From contig JANMHJ010000016.1 of NCBI GenBank assembly GCA_031375105.1, positions 1 to 64,000 on the forward strand: a stretch of 64,000 nt of DNA, written 5' to 3'. Under the pieces are notes generated by a model that saw only the letters and a list, made by a program, of their open reading frames with translations, made no database searches and was not told where the DNA came from. The DNA is from JANMDU01 sp031375105 (lineage in GTDB: Bacteria > Pseudomonadota > Gammaproteobacteria > Burkholderiales > Burkholderiaceae_C). Numbering within the stretch: position 1 is the first letter of the stretch; each line of letters starts with the position of its first letter. The position numbers were made by a program, and so were the translations under genes. This document shows, piece by piece, positions 27,444 through 36,517 of this stretch.

Positions 27444-28754
27444 GTGGCAACCCATCCTTCTGCAATCGCAAAAACTGGCAAGTTCGGCGACCTGCGTCGC
27501 CGGCTCGTCTTTTTGCTGCTGGCGCTGGTGGTGTACCGTATCGGTGCGCACATCCCGGTGCCAGGGATTGATCCTTCGCAGTTGAAAGCTTTATTTCAGG
27601 GTCAGCAGGGCGGCATACTGAGCTTGTTCAATATGTTTTCGGGTGGTGCGTTGTCTCGTTTCACCGTTTTTGCTCTGGGTATCATGCCCTACATATCGGC
27701 ATCGATCATCATGCAGTTGCTCACTTATGTGGTTCCCACATTCGAGCAGTTGAAGAAAGAGGGCGAGTCGGGTCGTCGCAAGATCACCCAGTACACCCGT
27801 TATGGCACGCTTGGCTTAGCTTTGTTCCAATCACTGGGTATTGCTCTCGCCCTCGAAGGCTCGGCCGGTCTTGTGTTGCAACCAGGTTTTGGTTTTCGTA
27901 TGGCCACAGTCGTGAGCTTGACAGCAGGTACAATGTTCTTGATGTGGTTGGGTGAGCAGATCACAGAACGCGGTTTGGGCAATGGCATTTCGATTCTGAT
28001 TTTTGCAGGTATTGCAGCAGGTTTGCCCGGTGCTATTGGTGGTTTGCTGGAGCTGGTTCGTACTGGCGCGATGAGCATCATTGCTGCCATCATCATTGTC
28101 GCTCTGGTGGTTTTGGTGACATATTTTGTGGTTTTCGTTGAGCGTGGTCAACGTAAGATTTTGGTGAATTACGCACGCCGTCAAGTGGGTAATAAGGTGT
28201 ATGGTGGCCAATCATCGCATTTGCCTTTGAAACTGAACATGGCTGGCGTGATTCCTCCGATTTTTGCATCGTCCATCATTCTGTTGCCAGCAACCGTAGT
28301 GAGCTGGTTCAGCACGGGCGATTCGATGCGTTGGCTCAAGGATGTCGCAGGCATGCTCACCCCCGGCCAGCCGATCTACATCATGTTTTATGCAGCAGCG
28401 ATCATTTTCTTCTGCTTCTTTTATACCGCCTTGGTGTTCAATAGCCGCGAGACGGCTGACAACCTCAAGAAGAGCGGTGCGTTCATTCCCGGCATTCGTC
28501 CAGGTGACCAAACCGCTCGCTATATCGATAAGATTTTGCTTCGCCTCACTATGGTGGGCGCAGCTTACATTACGGCAGTTTGCTTGCTGCCCGAGTTTTT
28601 GATTCTGAGATACAACGTTCCCTTCTATTTCGGTGGCACGTCGCTGCTAATTATTGTTGTGGTCACCATGGATTTCATGGCCCAAGTGCAAAATTACATG
28701 ATGAGTCAGCAATACGAATCGCTTCTGAAAAAAGCCAATTTCAAAACTTCTTGA
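27444..28754 (+). CDS. secY: Preprotein translocase subunit SecY
   Basis: Central channel of the Sec translocon in the inner membrane. 436 residues, ten predicted spans, opening KFGDLRRRLVFLLLALVVYRIGAHIPVPGID, of which the plug and signature regions (GIMPYISASIIMQLL; RNGISILIFAGI-like GLGNGISILIFAG) are clear. The start is GTG at 27444; no in-frame ATG lies upstream within the intergenic gap. It is in the spc operon, 28 nt after rplO. Confidence 0.97.
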   Translation: MATHPSAIAKTGKFGDLRRRLVFLLLALVVYRIGAHIPVPGIDPSQLKALFQGQQGGILSLFNMFSGGALSRFTVFALGIMPYISASIIMQLLTYVVPTFEQLKKEGESGRRKITQYTRYGTLGLALFQSLGIALALEGSAGLVLQPGFGFRMATVVSLTAGTMFLMWLGEQITERGLGNGISILIFAGIAAGLPGAIGGLLELVRTGAMSIIAAIIIVALVVLVTYFVVFVERGQRKILVNYARRQVGNKVYGGQSSHLPLKLNMAGVIPPIFASSIILLPATVVSWFSTGDSMRWLKDVAGMLTPGQPIYIMFYAAAIIFFCFFYTALVFNSRETADNLKKSGAFIPGIRPGDQTARYIDKILLRLTMVGAAYITAVCLLPEFLILRYNVPFYFGGTSLLIIVVVTMDFMAQVQNYMMSQQYESLLKKANFKTS

Positions 28755-28768
28755 CCGAGCAAGATTGA

Positions 28769-28987
28769 ATGGCAAAAGACGATGTGATTCAGATGGCGGG
28801 TGAAATTGTGGAAAACCTCCCCAATGCCACCTTTCGTGTGAAACTGGAGAACGGGCACGTGGTGCTTGGACATATTTCAGGCAAGATGCGGATGCACTAC
28901 ATTCGTATTTTGCCCGGTGACAAAGTCACCGTGGAGTTGACGCCGTATGACTTATCACGGGCACGTATTGTGTTCCGTGCTAAGTGA
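28769..28987 (+). CDS. infA: Translation initiation factor IF-1
   Basis: 72 residues, a single OB fold (MAKDDVIQMAGEIVENLPNA to LSRARIVFRAK). Occludes the ribosomal A site at initiation. Position between secY and rpmJ is standard for Burkholderiales. Confidence 0.97.
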   Translation: MAKDDVIQMAGEIVENLPNATFRVKLENGHVVLGHISGKMRMHYIRILPGDKVTVELTPYDLSRARIVFRAK

Positions 28988-29016
28988 TTGTATTGAACGA
29001 GTTTTAGGAGAATGAC

Positions 29017-29130
29017 ATGAAAGTTTCGGCTTCGGTCAAGAAAATTTGCCGCAATTGCAAAATCATCCGCCGCAAGGGCGTGGTTCGCGTGATCTGTACA
29101 GATCCCCGCCACAAACAGCGTCAAGGTTGA
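29017..29130 (+). CDS. rpmJ: 50S ribosomal protein L36
   Basis: 37 residues, MKVSASVKKICRNCKIIRR at the N-terminus. The zinc ligands Cys11, Cys14, Cys27 and His32 are all present, so this is the zinc-containing (C+) form. Ribosome site TAGGAG at 29005-29010. Short genes of this size are easily missed. Confidence 0.96.
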   Translation: MKVSASVKKICRNCKIIRRKGVVRVICTDPRHKQRQG

Positions 29131-29165
29131 TTTTCATACACGAATTGAAAGTTTAGAGGACTGGT

Positions 29166-29531
29166 ATGGCACGTATCGCTGGTATCAACATTCCGCCGCA
29201 CCAACATGCAGAGATTGGCCTGACCGCCATTTTCGGCATTGGTCGCACCACCGCACGCAAAATTTGCGAAGTCACTGGCATTGCCTATTCGAAGAAGGTT
29301 AAAGACTTCAGCGATGGCGATCTGGAAAAGATCCGTGATGCCATCGCTGGCATGACGATCGAGGGTGATCTGCGTCGCGAAACCACCATGAACATCAAAC
29401 GTTTGATGGACATTGGCTGTTACCGTGGCTTCCGTCACCGTCGTGGCCTGCCAGTGCGTGGTCAGCGCACCCGCACCAACGCGCGTACCCGTAAGGGCCC
29501 GCGTCGTGCAGCGCAGTCCCTCAAGAAATAA
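29166..29531 (+). CDS. rpsM: 30S ribosomal protein S13
   Basis: 121 residues; MARIAGINIPPHQHAEIGLT and the C-terminal basic tail RGQRTRTNARTRKGPRR that reaches the P-site tRNA. First gene of the alpha-operon block. Confidence 0.98.
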   Translation: MARIAGINIPPHQHAEIGLTAIFGIGRTTARKICEVTGIAYSKKVKDFSDGDLEKIRDAIAGMTIEGDLRRETTMNIKRLMDIGCYRGFRHRRGLPVRGQRTRTNARTRKGPRRAAQSLKK

Positions 29532-29553
29532 AGACTGTTAAGAGAGAAACACG

Positions 29554-29964
29554 ATGGCTAAACAGCAAGCTTCCGCCGCAGCCGCTTCAACGCGTGTCCG
29601 CAAGAAAGTCCGCAAGAATATTGCAGATGGTATTGCACACGTCCATGCGTCATTCAACAACACCATCATCACGATCACTGATCGCCAGGGCAACGCTCTG
29701 TCGTGGGCATCGTCGGGTGGTCAGGGCTTCAAGGGTTCGCGCAAATCCACACCGTTCGCAGCCCAGGTGGCTTCTGAGCAGGCGGGTCGCGCTGCCATGG
29801 AGCAAGGCATCAAGAACCTTGATGTCGAGATCAAGGGTCCAGGCCCCGGTCGCGAATCTTCGGTGCGTGCCTTGGGCGCTCTGGGTATCCGCATCACTTC
29901 GATCCGTGATGTGACCCCAGTTCCGCACAACGGCTGCCGCCCACAAAAGCGTCGCCGCATCTAA
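29554..29964 (+). CDS. rpsK: 30S ribosomal protein S11
   Basis: 136 residues with an Ala-rich N-terminal extension; signature HVHASFNNTIITITDRQGNA and the ending NGCRPQKRRRI. Lines the mRNA exit region on the platform. Confidence 0.98.
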   Translation: MAKQQASAAAASTRVRKKVRKNIADGIAHVHASFNNTIITITDRQGNALSWASSGGQGFKGSRKSTPFAAQVASEQAGRAAMEQGIKNLDVEIKGPGPGRESSVRALGALGIRITSIRDVTPVPHNGCRPQKRRRI

Positions 29965-30017
29965 GTCTCCCAGGCCGAGCCGCGTTTCGTGCTTCAAGGC
30001 ATGATCGCGGCTTTGGC

Positions 30018-30023
30018 TATAAT
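30018..30023 (+). promoter_or_regulatory. Possible -10 element upstream of rpsD
   Basis: A perfect TATAAT in the 185-bp rpsK-rpsD gap, the longest gap within the alpha operon. No good -35 box is found at the usual distance, so an internal promoter is only suggested; the gap could instead hold a leader bound by S4. Confidence 0.35.
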
Positions 30024-30149
30024 AGTGGGTTGCACTGAATTTTTCGGAGCAGCCCCACAAGCCCACCGCCAGTCTCGTCTCAAACCCTGTTTGAACCTTT
30101 CTGGCTCCCGCAGCAAGTCCTGTGGCAGTTAACTTAAAGGAAATTCCAA

Positions 30150-30773
30150 GTGGCACGTCTCTTAGGCCCCAAGGCCAAACTCTCTCGCCGTGAAGGCACG
30201 GATCTGTTTCTCAAGAGCGCTCGCCGCGCGATTGCCGACAAATCTAAATTCGACACCAAGCCCGGCCAACATGGCCGCACCAGCGGTCAACGCACCTCTG
30301 ATTTCGGCTTGCAATTGCGCGAAAAGCAAAAAGTCAAGCGCATGTATGGCGTGTTGGAGCGTCAGTTCCGCCGTTACTTTGAAGAAGCTGATCGTCGCCG
30401 TGGCAACACTGGCGCAAATTTGCTGTTCATCCTTGAATCTCGCTTTGACAACGTGGTTTACCGCATGGGCTTTGCCTCTACCCGCGCTGAAGCGCGTCAA
30501 CTGGTGTCACACAAGGCGATTCTGGTTAATGGCAAGTCGGTGAACATTCCTTCTATGCTGATCAAGGCCGGTGATGTAATCTCCGTGCGTGAAAAGAGCA
30601 AGAAGCAAATCCGTATCTCTGAAGCTCTGCAACTGGCTGGTCAAATCGGCTTTCCAGCTTGGGTAGAAGTCAACGCCGACAAAACCGAAGGCACGTTCAA
30701 GAAATCGCCTGACCGCGACGAGTTCGCTTCTGACATCAACGAATCGTTGATCGTCGAATTGTATTCACGTTAA
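30150..30773 (+). CDS. rpsD: 30S ribosomal protein S4
   Basis: 207 residues from GTG 30150, preceded by AAAGGAA. The N-terminal domain lacks the zinc-binding cysteines; the S4 RNA-binding domain is at about 97-160 (SRFDNVVYRMGFASTRAEAR; LVSHKAILVNG). Small-subunit assembly nucleator; in E. coli it represses the alpha operon. Confidence 0.98.
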   Translation: MARLLGPKAKLSRREGTDLFLKSARRAIADKSKFDTKPGQHGRTSGQRTSDFGLQLREKQKVKRMYGVLERQFRRYFEEADRRRGNTGANLLFILESRFDNVVYRMGFASTRAEARQLVSHKAILVNGKSVNIPSMLIKAGDVISVREKSKKQIRISEALQLAGQIGFPAWVEVNADKTEGTFKKSPDRDEFASDINESLIVELYSR

Positions 30774-30904
30774 TTTTTGAAGGTGGTGCGCAAGCACTGC
30801 TATCAGCCCCGAATATGACCTGAGGACAGACGTGCCTTAAGACATATGAGGGATTTCCAGCCTTATCGGTGTAACGAGCCGAGGGCACACACAAGGAAGA
30901 ATGC

Positions 30905-31894
30905 ATGCAAACCAATCTGCTCAAACCCAAGACGATCCAAGTAGAACAGCTCGGCGGTAACAAAGCCAAAGTCACCCTCGAACCTTTCGAGCGTGGCTAT
31001 GGTCACACGCTGGGTAACGCACTGCGCCGCGTACTGCTCTCGTCTATGGTGGGCTATGCACCAACGGAAGTGACCATTGCAGGTGTCCTGCATGAGTTCT
31101 CCACCATCGACGGCGTGCAAGAAGATGCCGTCAATATCATGCTCAATTTGAAGGGCGTGGTCTTTAAATTACACAATCGTGATGAGGTCACGCTATCTTT
31201 GCGTAAAGACGGCGAAGGCGTGGTGACCGCTGGCGACATCCAGACCCCGCACGACGTAGAAATCATCAACCCGGATCATGTGATCGCGCACCTGTCGCAA
31301 GGCGGCAAGCTCGATATCCAGATCAAGGTGGAAAAAGGCCGTGGCTATGTGCCGGGCAATGTGCGCCGCTATGGCGATGAGCCCAGCAAATCCATTGGCC
31401 GCATCGTTCTCGATGCTTCCTTTGCGCCGATCAAGCGTGTGAGCTATGCGGTTGAGAATGCCCGTGTTGAGCAGCGCACCGATCTAGACAAGCTCGTCAT
31501 GGAAATCGAAACCAATGGCGCAGTCACCGCAGAAGATGCCGTGCGCGCTGCGGCCAAGATTTTGGTTGAGCAACTGGCTGTGTTTGCCCAGCTCGAAGGC
31601 AGCGAATTGGCCGCATTTGACGCGCCTGCTCAGCGCAGCAGCCAGCAGTTTGATCCGATTCTGCTCCGCCCAGTCGATGAGTTGGAGCTCACCGTGCGCT
31701 CGGCCAACTGCCTCAAAGCAGAAAACATTTACTACATCGGTGATCTGATTCAGCGCACCGAGAATGAGTTGCTCAAGACCCCGAATCTGGGTCGCAAGTC
31801 GCTCAACGAAATCAAAGAAGTGCTTGCCTCGCGTGGTCTCACGCTGGGCATGCGCCTTGAGAACTGGCCACCGGCTGGTTTGGATAAGCGCTGA
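30905..31894 (+). CDS. rpoA: RNA polymerase alpha subunit
   Basis: 329 residues. The N-terminal assembly domain (about 1-230) contains ERGYGHTLGNALRRVLLSSM; the C-terminal domain (about 245-329) has the helix-hairpin-helix region NLGRKSLNEIKEVLASRGL that contacts UP elements and activators. The ATG at 30905 follows AAGGAAG; an ATG four bases earlier is out of frame. Confidence 0.98.
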   Translation: MQTNLLKPKTIQVEQLGGNKAKVTLEPFERGYGHTLGNALRRVLLSSMVGYAPTEVTIAGVLHEFSTIDGVQEDAVNIMLNLKGVVFKLHNRDEVTLSLRKDGEGVVTAGDIQTPHDVEIINPDHVIAHLSQGGKLDIQIKVEKGRGYVPGNVRRYGDEPSKSIGRIVLDASFAPIKRVSYAVENARVEQRTDLDKLVMEIETNGAVTAEDAVRAAAKILVEQLAVFAQLEGSELAAFDAPAQRSSQQFDPILLRPVDELELTVRSANCLKAENIYYIGDLIQRTENELLKTPNLGRKSLNEIKEVLASRGLTLGMRLENWPPAGLDKR

Positions 31895-31967
31895 TTTAGT
31901 CAGCAGCAAAGTGCACCAGCGCGTACCTGATACGGCGCGTTGTTTAAACAATTGAAAGGAAAGCACC

Positions 31968-32357
31968 ATGCGTCACGGAAGCGGACTTCGTAAACTTAAT
32001 CGCACCAGCGCCCATCGCCAAGCGATGCTGCGCAACATGATGAACTCGCTGATTCAGCATGAGGCCATCAAAACCACTCTGCCTAAGGCCAAGGAATTGC
32101 GCCGCGTGGTTGAGCCCATGATCACTTTGGCCAAGGTCAAAAGCGTGGCCAACATGCGCCTCGCGTTTGCTCGTCTGCGCGATCGTGATTCAGTCACCAA
32201 ATTGTTTGCCGATCTGGGTCCACGCTTTGCCAAGCGCCCCGGTGGTTACACGCGTATCTTGAAAATGGGTTTCCGTGTGGGCGACAACGCACCGATGGCC
32301 TTCGTTGAATTGGTTGATCGTGCAGATACAACTGCCGAAGTGCCGACAGCGGAATAA
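31968..32357 (+). CDS. rplQ: 50S ribosomal protein L17
   Basis: 129 residues, MRHGSGLRKLNRTSAHRQAM; last gene of the alpha operon as usual. No classical terminator follows; a hairpin (TGCAGC at 32385-32390 with GCTGCA at 32398-32403) lacks a T tract. Confidence 0.98.
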   Translation: MRHGSGLRKLNRTSAHRQAMLRNMMNSLIQHEAIKTTLPKAKELRRVVEPMITLAKVKSVANMRLAFARLRDRDSVTKLFADLGPRFAKRPGGYTRILKMGFRVGDNAPMAFVELVDRADTTAEVPTAE

Positions 32358-32426
32358 GCGCAGAATAAATATACTTTGCCGCAATGCAGCAAATATAGCT
32401 GCAACACGGTAAAATACAAGCATTGA

Positions 32427-32503
<77 letters not shown>

Positions 32504-32509
32504 ACATTA

Positions 32510-32543
32510 AAAACCCGCACGGCTAGGCCTTGCGGGTTTTTTT
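32510..32543 (+). terminator. Rho-independent terminator after tRNA-fMet
   Basis: Stem AAACCCGCA (32511-32519) with TGCGGGTTT (32531-32539), followed by a T run. It ends the tRNA transcript and probably readthrough from the alpha operon. Confidence 0.9.
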
Positions 32544-32560
32544 CTTTGGGACAGAGGCTT

Positions 32561-33217
32561 ATGATGAAAAAGCGATCGCGCTGGGTTTGGCGCAAACTGG
32601 GCTTCACAGCGAAACACCGCGCTTCGAATCGACAAGTGATGATTGCCAACTTTTTTAAAAATTGCTTTGCAATGTTGCTCACGCTGAGTGCAGTTAATGC
32701 ATTCGCACAAGTTTCTGTGGTGATACGTGCGCCGGAGGCTTATAGCAAGTCAGTGTTTGCCTATCAGGGCGAGCAGCTACTGACGGGGGACAATGTTTCT
32801 ACACCGCTGGAAGACAGTGTTTTTATCTTTTCTAAATCAGCACCGCCTGCTTCCATGGTGAAGCTGGATGTGCTGTACTTTCAGCGCTATCAAAAAATAA
32901 ATGAGCAATGGCAGCGCAGTGCGCTTCATGTCATTGAACACAGCGGATTGCTGAGCGTGTGGAATACGCGCAAGGCATTTCTTGACTCCGACAAAGATCA
33001 AAGCGTCGATGCGATGTTTGTGTATTCAAAACATGACTCGAACAAGACGCAGCTTTCTGTGCATCTGTTGATCAGCCACAAGAGCGGCATTTACACATTG
33101 AGCGCGCTAGAGACCACCGGCTACAAAGAAACCAGCTTCTCCGCTAATTTCAGCGAGCTACCAGCACCTTTGAAAGAGGCGGCGCTAAAGTACTGGGATC
33201 AGTTGGATAAAAATTAA
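32561..33217 (+). CDS. Exported hypothetical protein
   Basis: 218 residues from ATG 32561, preceded by AGAGG at 32553-32557; the ATG at 32639 (MIANFFKNCFAMLLTLSAVN) is a shorter option that places the signal peptide at the very N-terminus. Cleavage is likely after AFA. The mature part is a small alpha/beta protein with one Asp-rich loop, DSDKDQSVDAMF, spaced like a calcium-binding loop. I do not recognise the family. It begins just after the tRNA terminator, so it needs its own promoter. Confidence 0.55.
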   Translation: MMKKRSRWVWRKLGFTAKHRASNRQVMIANFFKNCFAMLLTLSAVNAFAQVSVVIRAPEAYSKSVFAYQGEQLLTGDNVSTPLEDSVFIFSKSAPPASMVKLDVLYFQRYQKINEQWQRSALHVIEHSGLLSVWNTRKAFLDSDKDQSVDAMFVYSKHDSNKTQLSVHLLISHKSGIYTLSALETTGYKETSFSANFSELPAPLKEAALKYWDQLDKN

Positions 33218-33293
33218 AGCGTTCAAAATGCGTAAAGAACAGGGGTTAAGCTGGCAACTACCCAAAGCTTTCGCATTTGCGGATAATCACACC

Positions 33294-33743
33294 ATGCGCA
33301 AAGCCAAACTCCAATCCGTCACCGTCGGTGGCAATGCCGATGAGATCGAAGCGCAGTTCTATGAAGCGCTGCGCGAGGGTGATATCGAAAAGCTCATGCG
33401 CTGCTGGGCGGATGAAGATGAGATCGTCTGCGTGCATCCGGGCGGGCCGCGCGTGGTGGGCTCGGGCGCGATTCGCTCGGCGTTTGATGCGATGTTTGCC
33501 AACGGCACCATTCGCGCGATGCCAATGCGCGTGCGCAAGATTGAAGCGCTGTCTAGCTGTGTGCACAGCGTGTTGGAGAAGATCGACGTGATGACGCAGG
33601 AAGGCCCGCGCGAGGCGTATGTGATCGCTACCAATGTGTATCACAAGACGGCGCAGGGTTGGCGCTTGGTGGCGCATCATGCCAGCCCGGGCACGGCGCG
33701 CGAGATGCAAGAGTTGTCAGATGCGCCGATGGTTTTGCATTGA
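33294..33743 (+). CDS. SnoaL/NTF2-like fold protein
   Basis: 149 residues from ATG 33294 (frame open from 33228). The helix-rich start and the pattern EIEAQFYEALREGDIEKLM, CVHPGGPRVVGSGAIRSAF and VATN/YHKTAQGWRLVAHHAS are typical of the DUF4440/SnoaL-like branch of the NTF2 superfamily. Probably a small dimeric enzyme or ligand binder; the substrate cannot be read from sequence. GATAAT at 33280-33285 would place transcription start almost at the ATG if used, which would explain the lack of a ribosome site. Confidence 0.75.
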   Translation: MRKAKLQSVTVGGNADEIEAQFYEALREGDIEKLMRCWADEDEIVCVHPGGPRVVGSGAIRSAFDAMFANGTIRAMPMRVRKIEALSSCVHSVLEKIDVMTQEGPREAYVIATNVYHKTAQGWRLVAHHASPGTAREMQELSDAPMVLH

Positions 33744-33760
33744 ACACAGCTTGCGAGCAT

Positions 33761-33827
33761 GTTTTTAACGAAAATTGGCCAATTGCCCCTATAAATACTG
33801 CGTAGTACGCTATGAAATTAATAGTAA
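33761..33827 (+). repeat. Dispersed two-hairpin repeat, copy R9 (intergenic)
   Basis: GTTTTTAACGAAAATTGGCC, CCCCTATAAATACTGCGTAG, then CGCTATGAAATTAATAGTAA. A complete copy between the NTF2-like and hydrolase genes, 34 bp upstream of the latter. Confidence 0.85.
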
Positions 33828-33861
33828 GCGGTCTGCATATCCGCACAGTTAAAGCATATTC

Positions 33862-34836
33862 ATGAGGCATTACCGCTCCCCAGCTTGGCTGCCCGGTGGT
33901 CAGTTGCAAACCATCTGGCCTGCGCTATATTCGCGCAGCCATGTCGCAGCCAAACCTGCGTTCACACGCGAGCGCTGGACGAGCCCTGATGATGATTTCA
34001 TCGACATTGATTTCAGTCAACATCCCACGCAAACCCAGCAGCCGCAACTCGTGCTCTTTCACGGGCTGGAAGGCTCGTCTCAGAGCCACTATGCGCTGGC
34101 CTTTGCGCACTGGGCCAGCGAGCTGGGCGTGCCCTTTGTGGCGCCGCATTTTCGCGGTTGCAGCGGTGAGATCAACCGCGCCCCGCGTGCCTACCATTCG
34201 GGAGATTTTGCAGAGATTGACTGGATTTTGCGCCGCGTGAAAGCACGTGAGCCACAGCGCGGTGTGATCGCGGTGGGCATTTCGCTGGGCGGTAATGCGC
34301 TGATGCGCTGGGCGCAGGAGATGGGTGCGCAGGCTTCCAGCGTGGCCAAGGCTGTGGCCAGCGTCTGCTCGCCGCTGGATCTGGCCGCCGCTGGGCATGC
34401 GATTGGCACAGGATTCAATCGGCAGGTGTATACCCGCATGTTTTTGAAAACCATGAAGCCCAAAGCAATGGAGCGTCTTGCGTTGCATCCGAAGCTCTTT
34501 GACGCACAAGCACTGCAAGCCAGCCGCGATCTTTATGAGTTTGACAACATCTTCACCGCGCCCCTGCACGGCTTCAAAAACACCGAAGACTACTGGGCGC
34601 GCGCCTCGGCCAAGCCGCGCATGGCGGAGATTCAAATTCCCGCTTTGGCGCTGAATGCGAAAAACGACCCCTTTATGCCCGCCAGTAGCTTGCCGCAAGC
34701 GACGCAAGTGGGCAAGCATGTCACGCTCTGGCATCCTGAGCAGGGCGGCCATGTGGGCTTTCCGGGCGGCGCGTTTCCGGGTCACGTCCACACGATGCCG
34801 CAGGCAGTGGGACAATGGTTGCTCGATCACAGGTAA
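33862..34836 (+). CDS. YheT-type alpha/beta-fold hydrolase
   Basis: 324 residues. The order of motifs fits the YheT/UPF0017 esterases: WLPGGQLQTIWPAL at the N-terminus, oxyanion region LVLFHGLEGSSQSHY, nucleophile Ser141 in VGISLGGNALMRW, acid in NAKNDPFMP and His in EQGGHVGFPGG. Cytoplasmic; substrate unknown. The next gene starts 9 nt later, suggesting an operon of two. Confidence 0.9.
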   Translation: MRHYRSPAWLPGGQLQTIWPALYSRSHVAAKPAFTRERWTSPDDDFIDIDFSQHPTQTQQPQLVLFHGLEGSSQSHYALAFAHWASELGVPFVAPHFRGCSGEINRAPRAYHSGDFAEIDWILRRVKAREPQRGVIAVGISLGGNALMRWAQEMGAQASSVAKAVASVCSPLDLAAAGHAIGTGFNRQVYTRMFLKTMKPKAMERLALHPKLFDAQALQASRDLYEFDNIFTAPLHGFKNTEDYWARASAKPRMAEIQIPALALNAKNDPFMPASSLPQATQVGKHVTLWHPEQGGHVGFPGGAFPGHVHTMPQAVGQWLLDHR

Positions 34837-34845
34837 GCATAAAAC

Positions 34846-35403
34846 ATGGATGACATCGTTCTTAAAGCCATGGCCAAATGGCCCAATGTGCCCTCTTGCA
34901 CGGGCTGGCTGGGCTTGGATGCGCGAGGGCAGTGGTGGATGCGCGATGACCCGACGCAGGCGTTAGGTGCGTTTTCAAGCGGCATAGCGGGCGCGAAGGG
35001 CTCGCTGCTCGCGCATGACAAGCTGATCGCTTTCATCGCCCGCAATTACCTTTGCGCGGAAGACGGCGCGCAGGCAGGGCAGTGGTATTTTCAAAACGGC
35101 CCGCAGCGCGTGTATGCGGAGCTGGAAGCGACGCCCTGGGTTTGGCGTGTGCAAGATGATTTTTCTATTGCTTCGCACACAGGAATCTCTTGCAAGCCGC
35201 AGCGCTGCGTGCTCGATGAGCATGGTTGCGTGTATCTTGAAACCGAGCAGGGCTTTGGCCTTGTCCACACAGTCGATATGCTGCTCGCTGCCGATGCGCT
35301 GGAGCGCGGCCTGTGGGTGCCACAAGAGATACCACGCCGCGAATTGCCCAAGCGCTTTGGCTATGTGCGCAGCCCGCAAAAGGCGCAAGCCGCTGTTGTT
35401 TGA
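34846..35403 (+). CDS. Conserved hypothetical protein (DUF2946-like neighbourhood type, family not certain)
   Basis: 185 residues, no signal peptide or membrane span. The sequence has many Trp residues (WLGLDARGQWWMRD; TPWVWRVQDDF) and looks like a small soluble beta protein; I recall similar proteins of unknown function downstream of hydrolases in Burkholderiales but cannot name the family safely. Likely cotranscribed with the YheT-type gene. Confidence 0.7.
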   Translation: MDDIVLKAMAKWPNVPSCTGWLGLDARGQWWMRDDPTQALGAFSSGIAGAKGSLLAHDKLIAFIARNYLCAEDGAQAGQWYFQNGPQRVYAELEATPWVWRVQDDFSIASHTGISCKPQRCVLDEHGCVYLETEQGFGLVHTVDMLLAADALERGLWVPQEIPRRELPKRFGYVRSPQKAQAAVV

Positions 35404-35411
35404 GATCATGG

Positions 35412-35470
35412 GCTACTATGAAAATAATAGCACTCTACGTAAATTCTATAACGGCTAACGGTATCTTTTC
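35412..35470 (-). repeat. Dispersed two-hairpin repeat, copy R10 (intergenic)
   Basis: GCTACTATGAAAATAATAGC, ACTCTACGTAAATTCTATAA, CGGCTAACGG. It lies between two convergent genes, 8 bp from each, so it could be a bidirectional transcription barrier. Confidence 0.8.
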
Positions 35471-35478
35471 CTTATAAA

Positions 35479-36429
35479 TCAACCTGCCAACACCTTGGCA
35501 AACACATCCGTATCCACATTACCTCCGCAAAGCGTGGTGCCCACAATCTGCCCACACAACTGATCCTTCTGCTGCATCGCCGCCGCCAAAGAGGCAGCAC
35601 CAGCGCCTTCGGCCACGTTGTGTGTGGCCTTGAAAAGCAAGCGCATCGCTGCTTTGATTTCATCGTCCGTCACCGCGATCACATCAGCCGACTCACGGAT
35701 GATCACATCCAGCGCATCCTGATCTGGCACGCGGCAGGCCATGCCATCGGCAATCTGTGTGGTCACAGCTGCTTCTAGTTTTTTGCGCGCTTTGAAGGAA
35801 TCCATATAGGCCGTGGCATGGGCAGACACCACGCCAATCAGCTTGGTTTTCACGCCCGTGTGCGCGCGCGCCGCCGCTGCTGCGCAAAAGCCCGAGCCCA
35901 TGCCAATCGGCACATACACCACATCCGGCTGCACAGCTTCAAACAGCTCCACCCAATACGTCATCACACCCAGCAGCAAATCGCGGTGATAAGACGGCAC
36001 AAAATGCAGCCTGCGCTCCACCGCCAATTTAGCCGCATGCTCACGAGATTCTTGAAACTCAGCGCCATGCTCGATCAGCTCCACGCCCAGCGAGAGCATT
36101 GCCGCATTCTTCTCCCCCGAGTTGCCATGGGGCACCACGATGGTGGCTTTGATGCCATGCAACCGCGCTGCAAAGCCAATCGACTGCCCATGGTTGCCCC
36201 GCGTGGCCGAGATCACGCCTTGGGTCTGTGGCTCTCGCTTGCGCAGCGCATCAAAATAAGTCAAGCCGCCGCGCACTTTGAATGCGCCTACCGGCTGATG
36301 ATTTTCATGTTTAACCCACACCTTCGCGCCCAGCGCTTCGCTCAGTAGCGGCCATTCGAATTGCGGCGTCGGGCGCAGGCTGGTATAGACGCAATCTTGT
36401 GCGGTTTTGAATTCGTCAGTGGTGAACAT
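35479..36429 (-). CDS. Threonine dehydratase-like PLP enzyme (fold type II)
   Basis: 316 residues, the length of catabolic threonine/serine dehydratases without the regulatory ACT domain of IlvA. The PLP lysine is Lys51 in PVGAFKVRGG; the substrate loop ATRGNHGQS and the phosphate-binding GMGSG are present. The expected reaction is deamination of a hydroxyamino acid to a 2-oxoacid. Substrate could be threonine, serine or hydroxyaspartate. It is the last gene of the minus-strand cluster that begins at the LysE gene near 42.9 kb, separated from the thioesterase by 88 bp, so it may also have its own promoter. Confidence 0.88.
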   Translation of the reverse strand: MFTTDEFKTAQDCVYTSLRPTPQFEWPLLSEALGAKVWVKHENHQPVGAFKVRGGLTYFDALRKREPQTQGVISATRGNHGQSIGFAARLHGIKATIVVPHGNSGEKNAAMLSLGVELIEHGAEFQESREHAAKLAVERRLHFVPSYHRDLLLGVMTYWVELFEAVQPDVVYVPIGMGSGFCAAAAARAHTGVKTKLIGVVSAHATAYMDSFKARKKLEAAVTTQIADGMACRVPDQDALDVIIRESADVIAVTDDEIKAAMRLLFKATHNVAEGAGAASLAAAMQQKDQLCGQIVGTTLCGGNVDTDVFAKVLAG

Positions 36430-36517
36430 ATTGGCTGTCTTCGTGTGATGATGAGCGTGATTGTTGGCAAGATTTGGCGTGAGTTGATTTATTGCGGCGC
36501 AAGGCTTGCCGTGACAT

